DNA from: Chryseobacterium indoltheticum
Lineage (GTDB): Bacteria > Bacteroidota > Bacteroidia > Flavobacteriales > Weeksellaceae
NCBI RefSeq assembly: GCF_003815915.1
Contig: NZ_CP033929.1
Span: 1-64,000, forward strand
Reading direction: 5' to 3'
DNA length: 64,000 nt
The notes beneath the pieces are model-generated. The model was not told where the DNA came from. It ran no database searches and saw only the letters and a list, made by a program, of their open reading frames with translations. Positions 1-9,720 of this stretch are shown here, piece by piece; position 1 is the first letter of the stretch; each line of letters begins with the position of its first letter. A program made the position numbers and the translations under genes.

Positions 1-3000
1 ATTTCATTAAAAAAGATCCACTCGGAATTACTTTTCTTGGAATCAAAAAACTGAATGCGTTAAATATCAGTAAAGATTTCAGGCTTGAAGACAACTACAT
101 CGTTACCAAAGACGGAAAAAACCTGTTGCTTTTCATCGATCCTAAAAACAAAAGCAACGACACCAAAAACAACGAACTTTTCGTCAATCAATTAAACGAA
201 ATTAAAGACGAAATCAACAAAACTTTTAACGGAAAAACCGAGATCAGCTATTTCGGTTCGCCTGTAATTGCCGTTGCCAATGCCCAACAGATCAAGAAAG
301 ACATCCAGAATACAGTTATTATTTCGATGACGGTTCTTCTGATTTTGCTGATGTATTATTTCAGAAACTTCTTCACGCCGTTGATTGTATTTTTGCCGAC
401 TGTTTTTGCTGTTTTTATTTCACTGATGATTTTATACTTTATTAAAGATAAAATCTCCGCAATTTCGCTCAGCGTTGGCGCCATTCTGATCGGGATCACC
501 ATTGATTACGCTCTTCACATTCTTACGCATTACAAGCATAATAATAATATTGAAGAGCTTTATAAAGAAATTACGCAACCCATTATTCTGAGTAGCGCAA
601 CGACAGCGGTTTCTTTTTTATGCCTGGTTTTTGTTCGTTCTGAAGCGTTGAAAGATCTTGGTCTTTTTGCTTCGATTACGGTTTTCCTGTCTTCTTTTGC
701 AGCGTTGATTATTGTTCCGCAACTGTATCATCCGAAAGCAGATAAAGAAAAAACCAACACCAATTTCATCGATAAAATAGGAAGCTATCCTTACGAAAAG
801 AACAAACCTTTGATTATCGGATGCTCTATAATTATTATTGCGTGCCTTTTCGGTTTCAGACATGTTGGTTTCAATGAAGACATCGGCGATCTTAATTATA
901 TTCCAAAAGATTTAAAAATAAGTGAGGCCAAGCTTGAAAAATTATCTGACATCACTTCAAAATCAATTTATACCATTTCATACGGAAATTCTGAAAGTGA
1001 AGCGTTGACCAGAAATTCTCAATTGAGTCATTTTTTGGAAAAGGAAAAACAGGAAGGGAAAATTTTAAGCTACAACTCGATTGGAAATGTGGTTTTATCC
1101 GAAAAAGATCAGCAGAAAAAAGTAGAACAATGGAATCAATTCTGGAATAAGAACAAAAAAGACAAAACTATTTCTGAATTGATCAACAATGGAAACAAAT
1201 TTGGTTTCAATGCTTCGGCATTTGATCAGTTTAATGAAAATTTAAATAAAGATTATTCTACTTTAAATTTAAAAGATTATTCAAATATCAAAGCCTTTGA
1301 AATTTCAGAATTTCTGAGCAATGAAAAAGGATTTTACACCATTTCGAATGTTGTAAAAGTTAATGAGAAAAACAGAGACGCATTCATCAAAGATGTCGAA
1401 AAAAGCCATGAAGCTTTAGCAATCGACCGTCAACAGATGAATGAGAACTTTTTAGGTTTGCTGAAAAGAGATTTTAATACATTAATTAACTATTCTCTTT
1501 TAGCGATTGTTTTAACGATTATTGTTTTCTTCAGAAATTTCGAACTTTCGCTTTTAACGATGTTTCCGATTGTCTTAACGGGAGTTGTCACCGCAGGAAT
1601 GCTCTATTTTTTAGGATTGGAATTAAATATTTTCAGCACCGTCGTTTGTACTTTGGTTTTCGGGGTTGGGGACGACTTCAGTATTTTCCTGACAAAGGCA
1701 ATGCAGAAAGAACATACAACCGGTAAAAATGAACTCCCAACTTACAGAACATCCATTATTCTGGCAGTTTTCACTACTATTTTATCGATTGGTTCATTGA
1801 TTTTTGCCAAACATCCGGCTTTACATTCTTTAGCTTTGGTTGCTTTAATCGGTATGTTTTCGGTGATTGTGATTACCTCAACCCTATATCCGTTTTGGTT
1901 CAGATTTTTAATTATCAACAGAGCAAAAAAAGGGTTGTCGCCAATTACTTTGAGGCTGTTTTTAAATTCTGTTATTTCATTTTTATATTATGGTTTAGGC
2001 GGATTGATCTTTTCTGCCATTGGAAGTATTTTTGTGAAAAGATCGAAAGGGAAAACTTTAGACTTAATTAAATTAATTTTAGCAAAATTTCTGACTTCTG
2101 TTTTATATTCCAATCCGTTTGTAAAGAAAAAAGTCATTACAAATCCGAATGAAGATTTCAGTAAGCCTGCAGTAATTATTGCCAACCATACATCTTTTCT
2201 AGACACTTTGGCATTAGGAATGGTCAATCACAAAATCATATATCTGGTCAATGATTGGGTTTATCATTCTCCGATTTTTGGAAAATTGGTCAGAGCTTTA
2301 GGTTTTTATCCTGTGTCTCAAGGCATCGAAAATGGTATCGAGCAATTGAAAGAAAAAATTGAACAAGGATATTCTCTTGTTGTTTTTCCTGAGTCTGAAC
2401 GCTCTTATACGAATGACGTAAAAAGGTTTCATAAAGGCGCATTTTATATTGCTGAACAGTTTAGTTTAGACATTGTTCCTATTTACATTCACGGAAATTC
2501 TGAAGTACAGCCAAAAGGAGATTTCATTATTTACGACGGAAGCATCACCGTAAAAGTGGGCGACAGAATTCATAAAGACGATTTAAATTTTGGCAAAGAT
2601 TATTCTGAAAGAGCAAAAAAAATCAATGCTTATTTCAGGGAAGAATTTGCCCAACTGCGAAATGAGCTGGAAGGTGAAAACTACTTTAAAAAGAAACTAC
2701 TTCTAAGTTTTTTATATAAAGAAAACGAAGTTGTAAAACCTGTAAAAGACGATTTCAACAAAAACAAATCGGTTTATTTTGAACTGAACAAACATATTCC
2801 AAGCGATGCAACGATTTTTCATATTGCAGATGATTTTGGGCAAAAAGACATTTTGCTCACTTTGCAACAAGCCGCAAGAAGAGTTTTCAGTTTAATCACC
2901 GATAAAGAAAAAAGATTGGTTGCAAAAAACAGTTATCTGGTACAGAGAAGAAAAATTTTTTACGTTGATAATCAGGCTCAAATCAATAAAAAAATTGATA

Positions 3001-3155
3001 CCCTTTTAATTTCTGATCATAATTTTAATCTTAATAAGATAAAAGATTTTCCGGAGACTGTTATTTTATTGAATTGCGAAAATAAAACTTTTGAAAACCC
3101 TGATTACAAAGAGGTTGTTGTTTCCGAATCAATAAAAATATTTAGGCACGAATAA
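1..3155 (+). CDS. MMPL/RND-family exporter fused to a PlsC-like acyltransferase (5' end outside window)
   Basis: The reading frame is open from base 3, so the true start lies upstream and the TTG at 126 is internal. Two membrane blocks (about 310-730 and 1480-1910) flank a soluble loop, as in the C-terminal parts of MMPL/RND exporters. An acyltransferase domain follows: an N-H-T-S-F-L-D motif (HX4D type) near 2184-2204 and an F-P-E-S-E-R-S motif near 2386-2406, as in the LPLAT/PlsC family. About 130 further residues (from about 2760) resemble a degenerate Rossmann domain and are unassigned. It is inner-membrane. Being next to darA/darB, it probably acylates or moves the pigment or its lipid precursor (inference). 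Domain calls are firm; the substrate is unknown. Confidence 0.85.
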   Translation, partial: FIKKDPLGITFLGIKKLNALNISKDFRLEDNYIVTKDGKNLLLFIDPKNKSNDTKNNELFVNQLNEIKDEINKTFNGKTEISYFGSPVIAVANAQQIKKDIQNTVIISMTVLLILLMYYFRNFFTPLIVFLPTVFAVFISLMILYFIKDKISAISLSVGAILIGITIDYALHILTHYKHNNNIEELYKEITQPIILSSATTAVSFLCLVFVRSEALKDLGLFASITVFLSSFAALIIVPQLYHPKADKEKTNTNFIDKIGSYPYEKNKPLIIGCSIIIIACLFGFRHVGFNEDIGDLNYIPKDLKISEAKLEKLSDITSKSIYTISYGNSESEALTRNSQLSHFLEKEKQEGKILSYNSIGNVVLSEKDQQKKVEQWNQFWNKNKKDKTISELINNGNKFGFNASAFDQFNENLNKDYSTLNLKDYSNIKAFEISEFLSNEKGFYTISNVVKVNEKNRDAFIKDVEKSHEALAIDRQQMNENFLGLLKRDFNTLINYSLLAIVLTIIVFFRNFELSLLTMFPIVLTGVVTAGMLYFLGLELNIFSTVVCTLVFGVGDDFSIFLTKAMQKEHTTGKNELPTYRTSIILAVFTTILSIGSLIFAKHPALHSLALVALIGMFSVIVITSTLYPFWFRFLIINRAKKGLSPITLRLFLNSVISFLYYGLGGLIFSAIGSIFVKRSKGKTLDLIKLILAKFLTSVLYSNPFVKKKVITNPNEDFSKPAVIIANHTSFLDTLALGMVNHKIIYLVNDWVYHSPIFGKLVRALGFYPVSQGIENGIEQLKEKIEQGYSLVVFPESERSYTNDVKRFHKGAFYIAEQFSLDIVPIYIHGNSEVQPKGDFIIYDGSITVKVGDRIHKDDLNFGKDYSERAKKINAYFREEFAQLRNELEGENYFKKKLLLSFLYKENEVVKPVKDDFNKNKSVYFELNKHIPSDATIFHIADDFGQKDILLTLQQAARRVFSLITDKEKRLVAKNSYLVQRRKIFYVDNQAQINKKIDTLLISDHNFNLNKIKDFPETVILLNCENKTFENPDYKEVVVSESIKIFRHE

Positions 3156-3170
3156 TAAATATGAAAATCT

Positions 3171-3178
3171 TATTTTTG
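3171..3178 (+). promoter_or_regulatory. Possible -7 promoter element before darA
   Basis: TATTTTTG matches the Bacteroidota -7 consensus TAnnTTTG. It lies 19 bases before the darA ATG. No TTTG -33 element sits at the right spacing, so this is tentative. Confidence 0.3.
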
Positions 3179-3197
3179 TAATCCATAAAATTGATTA

Positions 3198-4112
3198 ATG
3201 CAAAAAAATATACTTGTCATTTATTACACTCAAACCGGGCAGCTCGAGGATATTATAAAAAATATCGCACAGCCGTTTGAAGATAAAAAAGACGAATATA
3301 AAGTGACGTATTACAACATTCAGCTCAAGAAAGATTTTCCTTTTCCGTGGCCGAGTGATGTTTTCTTCAACACTTTTCCCGAATCTTATTTACAGATTCC
3401 CAGCGAAATTCTTCCGCCGCCGGAAGAAGTGCTCAATACTAAATTTGATTTGATACTTTTTGGATATCAGGTTTGGTATCTTACGCCATCAATTCCGATT
3501 ATTTCATTTCTGAAAAGCGGATATGCAGCAGACATTTTAAAAAACACACCGGTGGTTACCATTTCAGCAACCCGAAATATGTGGATGCTTTCTCAGGAAA
3601 AATTAAAAGTATATTTGAAGAATTTTGAGGCTAAACTGGTAGGAAACATTGCGTTGGTCGACAGAAGAGATAATTATACAAGCGTATTGACCATTCTTCG
3701 TTGGATGACGACCGGGCAAAAAGAAAAATCAGGCATTTTACCTGCTGCCGGAGTTTCGGATGAAGAGATCAACGCTGCCGGAAAATACGGTAAGATCATT
3801 GAAAATCATTTTGAGAATAATAATCTCGATAATCTGCAACCCGAGTTGGTGAAAAATGGAGCTGTGGAGATCAGAGCCTTTTTGGTGAGAGTAGAAAAAG
3901 TAGGTAATAAAATCTTTACAGTTTGGTCTAATCTGATCATAAAGAAAAAAGAAAAACGACCATTGCTGATAAAATTCTTTAAGGTATATTTGATGGCAGC
4001 AATTTGGATAATCTCACCTATTGTGCTGATTTTTCATATCTTGCTTGCTCCAATTTTATGGTCAAAAAGACAAAAACAGAAAAAATATTTACAAGGAATT
4101 AATTTAAAATAG
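3198..4112 (+). CDS. darA: DarA-like dialkylresorcinol aromatase (flavodoxin-like)
   Basis: 304 residues. The N-terminus (I-L-V-I-Y-Y-T-Q-T-G-Q) is a flavodoxin-type FMN phosphate-binding loop, and the C-terminus (about 265-290) has a hydrophobic stretch that could anchor it in the membrane. In characterised dialkylresorcinol pathways, DarB makes a cyclohexanedione and DarA aromatises it to the resorcinol. It ends two bases before darB, so the two are translationally close. This pairing is the main reason for the name. A generic flavodoxin/NAD(P)H oxidoreductase label would be the alternative if darB were absent. Confidence 0.85.
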   Translation: MQKNILVIYYTQTGQLEDIIKNIAQPFEDKKDEYKVTYYNIQLKKDFPFPWPSDVFFNTFPESYLQIPSEILPPPEEVLNTKFDLILFGYQVWYLTPSIPIISFLKSGYAADILKNTPVVTISATRNMWMLSQEKLKVYLKNFEAKLVGNIALVDRRDNYTSVLTILRWMTTGQKEKSGILPAAGVSDEEINAAGKYGKIIENHFENNNLDNLQPELVKNGAVEIRAFLVRVEKVGNKIFTVWSNLIIKKKEKRPLLIKFFKVYLMAAIWIISPIVLIFHILLAPILWSKRQKQKKYLQGINLK

Positions 4113-4114
4113 AA

Positions 4115-5254
4115 ATGTACGACGTATTTATAACAAAAGCTTCAACATACTTGCCAAATGAGCCGGTTTCTAATGAAGAAATGGAGAGCTATCTTGGCTT
4201 GGTAAATAATACACCTTCAAAAGCGAGAGCTTTAATTCTAAGGAACAATAAAATCAAAACAAGATATTATGCTTTAGATAAAAACGGAAATGCTACGCAT
4301 ACCAATGCACAGATTACGGCAAAAGCTGTGGAAGGTCTTTTTGATGAAAAATTCAATAGAGCAGATATGCAGTTGCTCTCTTGTGGAACGTCTTCTGCAG
4401 ATCAGATTCAGCCGTCGCACTCGTCTATGGTACACGGTGAGCTAAACATCGGAAAATCTATCGAAGTAAATACCGCTACCGGACTTTGCAACTCGGGAAT
4501 GAATGCCTTAAACTATGGTTTTCTGAATGTAAAAGCCGGAATTAAAGATAACGCAGTCTGTGTAGGTTCTGAAAGAATGTCTGCATGGATGACCGCCGAT
4601 AAATTTAATCATGAAGCTGAAAACTTAAAACTTCTGGAAGAAAGACCGATCGTCGCTTTCAAAAGAGAATTTTTGAGATGGATGCTTTCCGACGGAGCCG
4701 GTGCATTTTTATTGGAAAACAAACCAAGAGAAAACGAAACTTCTTTGAAAATAGAATGGATCGATTTCTATTCGTATGCTCACGAGATCGAAGCGTGTAT
4801 GTATTCAGGTTGTGAAAAACAGGAAGACGGAAGCTTAAAATCCTGGGCAGAATATCCTGCTGAAGAATGGCTGAACCAATCTATTTTTGCTTTAAAACAG
4901 GATACAAAACTTTTAGATAAATATATTTTGGTGAAAGGTGCAGAAAGTTTACGGGCATCATTTACCAAACACGATCTTGACCCAGATTCTATCGATCACG
5001 TTTTAGCACACATTTCTTCTGGCTATTTTAAAGAAGGATTAAAAGAAGAATTTGCCAAAGTAGGACTCGATTTCCCATGGGAAAAATGGTTTTACAATCT
5101 TTCGGAAGTTGGAAACATCGGAGCCGGATCTATTTTTATTGCAGTTGAACAGCTAATGAATTCCGGTAAACTCAAAAAAGGAGAAAGAATCATGCTTTGC
5201 ATTCCGGAAAGTGGAAGATTTGCTTATTCTTGTGCTTTATTAACGGTTTGCTAA
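4115..5254 (+). CDS. darB: DarB-like ketosynthase (KAS III family)
   Basis: 379 residues, thiolase fold of the FabH/KAS III type. The catalytic Cys is C125 (A-T-G-L-C-N-S-G), the His lies in L-A-H-I-S-S-G-Y, and the Asn in E-V-G-N-I-G-A-G-S, giving a complete C-H-N triad. The family joins two beta-ketoacyl chains to form the 1,3-cyclohexanedione precursor of dialkylresorcinols. It follows darA after two bases, and its TAA overlaps the ATG of the next dehydratase (TAATG at 5252), so it is in the same operon. Confidence 0.9.
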   Translation: MYDVFITKASTYLPNEPVSNEEMESYLGLVNNTPSKARALILRNNKIKTRYYALDKNGNATHTNAQITAKAVEGLFDEKFNRADMQLLSCGTSSADQIQPSHSSMVHGELNIGKSIEVNTATGLCNSGMNALNYGFLNVKAGIKDNAVCVGSERMSAWMTADKFNHEAENLKLLEERPIVAFKREFLRWMLSDGAGAFLLENKPRENETSLKIEWIDFYSYAHEIEACMYSGCEKQEDGSLKSWAEYPAEEWLNQSIFALKQDTKLLDKYILVKGAESLRASFTKHDLDPDSIDHVLAHISSGYFKEGLKEEFAKVGLDFPWEKWFYNLSEVGNIGAGSIFIAVEQLMNSGKLKKGERIMLCIPESGRFAYSCALLTVC

Positions 5255-5685
5255 TGAATATTTCTTTACCAACATCTGACCAGGATTTCGTAGAAAATTT
5301 AATTCCTCAGAAGTTTCCTTTTGTGATGGTAAATAGCATTTCAGAGTATTCTGAAGAGCATTTGGTTTCAGGATTTACGATTAAGGAAGAAAATATTTTT
5401 GTGCATGAAGGAGTTTTTCAGGCTTCAGGCTTGATCGAGCATCAGGCGCAAAGTGTAGCGCTTCATACCGGATATAAATTTTATCTTTTAGGAAAAGAAG
5501 CTCCTACAGGATATATCGGCGCCATTAAAACCTTTCAGGCTGAAACTCTGCCGAAAATTGGAGATCAGCTGGTTTCTGAAGTGAAAATCATAAATGAAAT
5601 GATGGGTGTAACTTTGGTTCAGATCAGCACGACAGTTAATAATCAAGTGATCGCAACGTCTGAAATGAAGACGGTCGTAAAATAA
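5254..5685 (+). CDS. Hotdog-fold 3-hydroxyacyl-ACP dehydratase-like protein
   Basis: 143 residues from the ATG at 5254, which overlaps the darB stop. A longer frame to 5197 exists but lies inside darB and has no separate support. The pattern F-P-F-V-M-V near residue 22 and the helix G-L-I-E-H-Q-A-Q near residue 60 are the ApeP/FabZ-like arrangement with a conserved Glu. It probably dehydrates hydroxyacyl-ACP during polyene or fatty chain synthesis. It is a paralogue-like partner of the gene at 5820. Substrate assignment is inference. Confidence 0.75.
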   Translation: MNISLPTSDQDFVENLIPQKFPFVMVNSISEYSEEHLVSGFTIKEENIFVHEGVFQASGLIEHQAQSVALHTGYKFYLLGKEAPTGYIGAIKTFQAETLPKIGDQLVSEVKIINEMMGVTLVQISTTVNNQVIATSEMKTVVK

Positions 5686-5698
5686 TATAAACAGTATT

Positions 5699-5791
5699 CG
5701 TCAGTTCGAGTAAAATTTTGCAAGAATTTGTATCGAGAACTTTAATCAAAAACTTCTCGATACGATTTATCAAAATCTACTCGAAGTGACG
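5699..5791. repeat. REP-like nested palindrome
   Basis: The outer arms at 5699-5719 (cgtcagttcgagta...) and 5772-5791 (...tactcgaagtgacg) are imperfect reverse complements. The inner arms tatcgagaa (5731-5739) and ttctcgata (5754-5762) are a perfect 9-bp pair. The element fills the gap between two dehydratase genes. Its TTCGAG/CTCGAA core resembles the dispersed REP-like palindromes of Flavobacteriales. Confidence 0.75.
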
Positions 5792-5819
5792 TTATCAACA
5801 ATAGGTTTAAAAAAAACCA

Positions 5820-6263
5820 ATGGAATTAAAAGAAGAAAACCTCATCAATATTCATCATTTTTTGCCTCATCGCAATCCGATGTTAATGGCAGATTATATT
5901 CTGGAACTCACTCCGGAAAAAGTGGTGACTTCTTTTGAAATTACTCCAGACAATATTTTTGTACACAACAATCAGTTTGTAGAAGCTGGATTAATTGAAC
6001 ATTCAGCACAAACTTCATCTTCGATTCTCGGACAAAGCTTTTTTGAAAATCCGGAATCAAATACTAAAGTAATTGGCTTTATTACCAACATCAAAAAAAT
6101 TGAGGTTTTCGGGTTGCCGCAAGTTGGTGATAAGATTATTTCTAAAGCCTCATTGATCTCGAAATACGAAAATATCTGTAATATCTTTTGTGAAACTTTT
6201 CTGGATGATCAACTGCTGATTCGTACACAGATTAGTTTGTTTATTCAGGAAATAGAATCATAG
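5820..6263 (+). CDS. Hotdog-fold 3-hydroxyacyl-ACP dehydratase-like protein
   Basis: 147 residues. L-P-H-R-N-P-M-L-M-A-D near residue 15 and G-L-I-E-H-S-A-Q near residue 60 are the ApeP/FabZ-like motif pair with the conserved His and Glu positions. It resembles the gene at 5254 and keeps the N-terminal His-containing segment more clearly. It probably performs beta-hydroxyacyl-ACP dehydration in aryl-polyene elongation. A terminator follows at 6288, closing the dar transcription unit. Confidence 0.75.
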   Translation: MELKEENLINIHHFLPHRNPMLMADYILELTPEKVVTSFEITPDNIFVHNNQFVEAGLIEHSAQTSSSILGQSFFENPESNTKVIGFITNIKKIEVFGLPQVGDKIISKASLISKYENICNIFCETFLDDQLLIRTQISLFIQEIES

Positions 6264-6287
6264 AAATTTTCATTAAAAAAATACGAG

Positions 6288-6314
6288 AGTCAACTTTAAA
6301 AGTTGGCTTTTTTT
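6288..6314 (+). terminator. Rho-independent terminator
   Basis: agtcaactt (6288-6296) pairs with aagttggct (6300-6308) with one wobble, followed by a T run. It lies 25 bases after the dehydratase stop. Confidence 0.75.
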
Positions 6315-6331
6315 ATTGATCAAATTCTCGA

Positions 6332-6339
6332 TATATTTG
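6332..6339 (+). promoter_or_regulatory. Possible -7 element for the 6354 gene
   Basis: TATATTTG fits TAnnTTTG and follows the terminator at 6288-6314. Transcription starting about 7 bases later would exclude the upstream TTG start at 6303 and fits the ATG at 6354. Confidence 0.35.
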
Positions 6340-6353
6340 GTAAAAATATAGTT

Positions 6354-6620
6354 ATGAGCATAAAAGTAAGATTTTATTCGTACGACATTGAATTTGAGTT
6401 TGAAAACTCGGTAGAATTTCCGGTAGCACCGCAAGTTGGCGATGAGGTAAACCTGATTTCTTTTTTCAAATATCAAACCTCCGAAAGAATAGAATATTAT
6501 GAAAATATGGAAGATCTCGGTTTATACAACAACGCCTTGGTTATTGAGCGAACCTGGCATAATGATCTCGAAAAGAATGAAATTTATCTTTTGGTACAGT
6601 TGAAATATAAGAGGAGATAA
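6354..6620 (+). CDS. Hypothetical small protein
   Basis: 88 residues from ATG 6354. The in-frame TTG at 6303 lies inside the terminator hairpin and is rejected. The protein is acidic and aromatic-rich, with no signal peptide or membrane segment. A V-G-D-E-V-N-L segment near residue 27 followed by alternating beta-like sequence suggests a small beta-rich cytoplasmic protein. No family is recognised. It stands alone between a terminator and the convergent M16 gene, so a pigment role is not indicated. Confidence 0.55.
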   Translation: MSIKVRFYSYDIEFEFENSVEFPVAPQVGDEVNLISFFKYQTSERIEYYENMEDLGLYNNALVIERTWHNDLEKNEIYLLVQLKYKRR

Positions 6621-6640
6621 AATTCCGGGATAAAAGTTTC

Positions 6641-6676
6641 AAAACAAAAAAAAGTGAGACATTTCTGCCTCACTTC
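6641..6676 (-). terminator. Rho-independent terminator of the M16 peptidase gene
   Basis: Read on the minus strand, aagtgag and ctcactt flank a 10-base loop and are followed by a run of eight T. It lies just after the stop at 6699. Confidence 0.8.
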
Positions 6677-6698
6677 AAACAATTTATATTAATGAAAA

Positions 6699-9611
6699 TT
6701 AATATCCAAAGATTTCTTCTAAAGTCACTTCTTTAAATTCTCCCATTTTGTTAATAGAATCCATTTTCAGGTTTTCTCTTTTCCCGATAATGGCTGTGTT
6801 ATACTTCAATGGCTTAATTTCTGTGTTATAGAAACCTGTTAATTGAGGTAAAGTCAACGATTGAATTTCAGCATAAATATCTTTTCTGATATCATAATCA
6901 ACGCCCAATTTTTTAAGAGCCAATTGATTGTAGAAAATATTGATTCTGTTGATTCTGTTTGACGCAATTTGCTTTAAAGCCGAACCTTTAGAGTTCTCAA
7001 ACTGAGCCGGAATCTGAGGAAAATCGGCCATCAACTCATTCATTGCAGTTACCGCTAAAGGCAATTTATTAGACTGCGTCCCGATATAATTGGTTACATA
7101 GTTCGGATGGTCTTTTTCGTTCGCTGTAGCATAAGAAACGTAAGCAGAGTATGCCAAAGACTTACTTTCTCTAATTTCCTGGAATACGATTGAAGACAAA
7201 CCTCTACCAAAATATTCGTTGAAAACATTAGCCTTACCAAAGTCATTGATATTTACCTCGCTACCTTTCGCTATTTTGGCCATTTCCATTTGTACCATAT
7301 CGTAGTTGGCAAAATAAACAGTTCCTCCAGTTGCCGGCTCTGCGTATATTTTAGCTTTTGCAGGCTGTAAAGTTGCATTGGTAATAAATGGTTTTACCGC
7401 TTTCTCAAGATCTTTCTGGCTTTCTCCGTAAATGAATACTTCGTAAGGATAATTATTTAAAGTCTTGATTTTCGACATCAATTCGGTTACATTGATGTTT
7501 TGAAGACGTTCTTTAGAAATAATATCGGTCATTCTGGAATCTTTCCCGTACTTAGCATAGTTGGAAAGTGCTGCCATAATTCTTGTTTTGTCTTTTTTGG
7601 CAACAGTTCTAGATTCAAGAATTGTTTTTACGGTCTGATTGTAGATTTCCTGATCTGCTTTTACATTTTTCAGCCAGTGATTCAACAATTCTACTCCTTT
7701 TTTCATATTTCCTTCAAGACCGGTCAATGTTATAAAAGTCTGGTCATTTGAAGTTCTAAAGCTGTTTGAGATTCCTAATTTGTAGAATTCTTCTTTCAAC
7801 TGCTCCGGAGTATATTTATCGGTTCCTAAATATTGTAAAACACTTACACCCAAAGAAAGTTCTTTGTCATTATCTGTTCCGAAAGGAAAAATATAACTTA
7901 CCTGAGCAACTTTATTGTATTTGTTATTTACAAAACTTACTTTCTTATCTTTGATCTGAGTCGTTGCAATTGCAGTTTTATAATCTACAAACTGAGGTTT
8001 GATGTCTGCAACTTTTGTACTTAAAATATCTTTAAGGAAAGGTGACTGCGCGTCTCTGTTCAATTTAATTGGTGTAATGCCCGGATTTTCTACACGAACC
8101 AGTTTATCATTCACCCCTTTCTCTTTGTAGATCACAACATAATTATCTTTAAAGAAATCATTTGCAAATTTTACAATGTCAGCTTTTGTAATTTTTTCAA
8201 ACTGGTTGATTTCGTCAAGTTCTTGTTCCCAAGTTCTTTCACCAATATAAGTGCCGTAAAGCGTTGTTGCCAAACCATCTGCAGTTTCCCAACCTTTCAT
8301 ACGCTGAACTCTCATATCGTTTATGATAGCTTTCAACATCCATTCAGGAAACTCCCCTTTTTTAATTAAATCAATCTGAGCAAAAAGCAGTTTTTTGGCA
8401 TCATCAAAACTCTGCCCCTCTTTCGGAGTAACATACATGTTAAAGGAACCGTATGTTTTTAAAGGATTTGCATAAGCTCCCGCTCCTAAAGTTGCTTGCT
8501 TTTGGTTAATATTAAGGTCAATTAAACCGGCATCACCGTTGTTACTTAAAATCTCACCTACCATCGTTGCCAATCTTGCCTCTTTAGTGCCGTTAGAATC
8601 GGTTCTCCAGGCAATTGTCATTCTTGGTGTAGATGGGCTTTTTACAGTTCTGCTTACAACAGAAGTCATTGGTTCTTCCGAAACCATTTTCTTCATTGGT
8701 AATTCTTTATATTTGAATGAACCGAAATACTGATCAACTAATTTTATAGTTTTGTCGAAATCAAGATCTCCAACCAAAACTACTGCCATATTATTAGGCA
8801 CATAATACGTGTCAAAATATTTGTGAATAGCTTCCATTGAAGGGCTCTTCAAATGCTCTGAAGTTCCGATCGTCGTTTGCTGTCCGTTTGGATGTTTTGG
8901 AAAAAGAGCATCCATTAATGCATAATTTACCAAACGTCCGTCGTTATCCTGCGCTCTGTTAAATTCTTCGTAAACCGCCTCTAATTCTGTATGGAAAAGC
9001 CTTAAAACCAATTCCGAGAAACGTTCTTTTTCAACTTTTAGCCATTTTTCAAGTTCGTTTGCAGGGATGTTATTTTTGTAGACAGTTTCATCCAACCAAG
9101 TATGAGCGTTGGTTCCTGTTGCTCCCAAAGATGAAATTGCTTTGTCATATTCGTTTGCAATTGCGAATTTTGATGCTTCCTGAGAAACCTCATCAATTTT
9201 TTTATAAAGTGCTTTTTTCTTTTCAGGGTCTTTTTCGGCTTTATGCTGTTCGTAAAGATCAGAAATCTGCTTTAAAATAGCTTTTTCTTTTGCCCAATCC
9301 TGAGTTCCCAAATGGGAAGTTCCTTTGAAAACCATGTGCTCCAAATAATGAGCAAGACCGGTATTGTCACCAGGATCATTATTAGAACCTGTTCTTACCG
9401 GAATATATGTCTGAATTCTCGGTGCGTCGTCATTTTTAGCAAGATATACTTTTAAACCGTTTTTCAAAGTATAAACCCTTACTCCAGACTGGTCATTTTT
9501 CACAGTTTCGAAACTGTAACCCTGAGCATCCGTTTGTTTCTGTGTTTCAAATTTTTGTGCGGCTGCGTGAAACATCACAAAAAGAGAAAGAGAAATAAAA
9601 ATTTTCTTCAT
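6699..9611 (-). CDS. Secreted M16 (insulinase-type) zinc peptidase
   Basis: 970 residues with a Sec signal peptide ending near A-A-A-Q (residue 19). The inverted zinc motif H-Y-L-E-H lies near residue 89 in the N-terminal M16 domain, and a distal E-A-V-Y-E-E segment near 210 can supply the third ligand. A second M16 half without the motif (about 540-930) completes the usual two-domain chain. The family degrades peptides in the periplasm. It is on the opposite strand to the flanking pigment genes, with its own terminator, and has no obvious pigment role. Confidence 0.9.
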   Translation of the reverse strand: MKKIFISLSLFVMFHAAAQKFETQKQTDAQGYSFETVKNDQSGVRVYTLKNGLKVYLAKNDDAPRIQTYIPVRTGSNNDPGDNTGLAHYLEHMVFKGTSHLGTQDWAKEKAILKQISDLYEQHKAEKDPEKKKALYKKIDEVSQEASKFAIANEYDKAISSLGATGTNAHTWLDETVYKNNIPANELEKWLKVEKERFSELVLRLFHTELEAVYEEFNRAQDNDGRLVNYALMDALFPKHPNGQQTTIGTSEHLKSPSMEAIHKYFDTYYVPNNMAVVLVGDLDFDKTIKLVDQYFGSFKYKELPMKKMVSEEPMTSVVSRTVKSPSTPRMTIAWRTDSNGTKEARLATMVGEILSNNGDAGLIDLNINQKQATLGAGAYANPLKTYGSFNMYVTPKEGQSFDDAKKLLFAQIDLIKKGEFPEWMLKAIINDMRVQRMKGWETADGLATTLYGTYIGERTWEQELDEINQFEKITKADIVKFANDFFKDNYVVIYKEKGVNDKLVRVENPGITPIKLNRDAQSPFLKDILSTKVADIKPQFVDYKTAIATTQIKDKKVSFVNNKYNKVAQVSYIFPFGTDNDKELSLGVSVLQYLGTDKYTPEQLKEEFYKLGISNSFRTSNDQTFITLTGLEGNMKKGVELLNHWLKNVKADQEIYNQTVKTILESRTVAKKDKTRIMAALSNYAKYGKDSRMTDIISKERLQNINVTELMSKIKTLNNYPYEVFIYGESQKDLEKAVKPFITNATLQPAKAKIYAEPATGGTVYFANYDMVQMEMAKIAKGSEVNINDFGKANVFNEYFGRGLSSIVFQEIRESKSLAYSAYVSYATANEKDHPNYVTNYIGTQSNKLPLAVTAMNELMADFPQIPAQFENSKGSALKQIASNRINRINIFYNQLALKKLGVDYDIRKDIYAEIQSLTLPQLTGFYNTEIKPLKYNTAIIGKRENLKMDSINKMGEFKEVTLEEIFGY

Positions 9612-9720
9612 ATGAAATTGATTACTTTAATTACATTAGTCTCTACAGTTTTTGTTTCGTTACAAATCGTTCATACAATAAAGCAACTTCACCTGCGTTT
9701 GATATATAATTAAATATATT

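Noticed and set aside
126-128. TTG as the start of the first gene
   Set aside because: The frame is open back to base 3 with a continuous, sensible sequence, so the start is outside the window.
6303-6353. Upstream TTG for the 6354 gene
   Set aside because: It falls in the terminator hairpin of the preceding gene.
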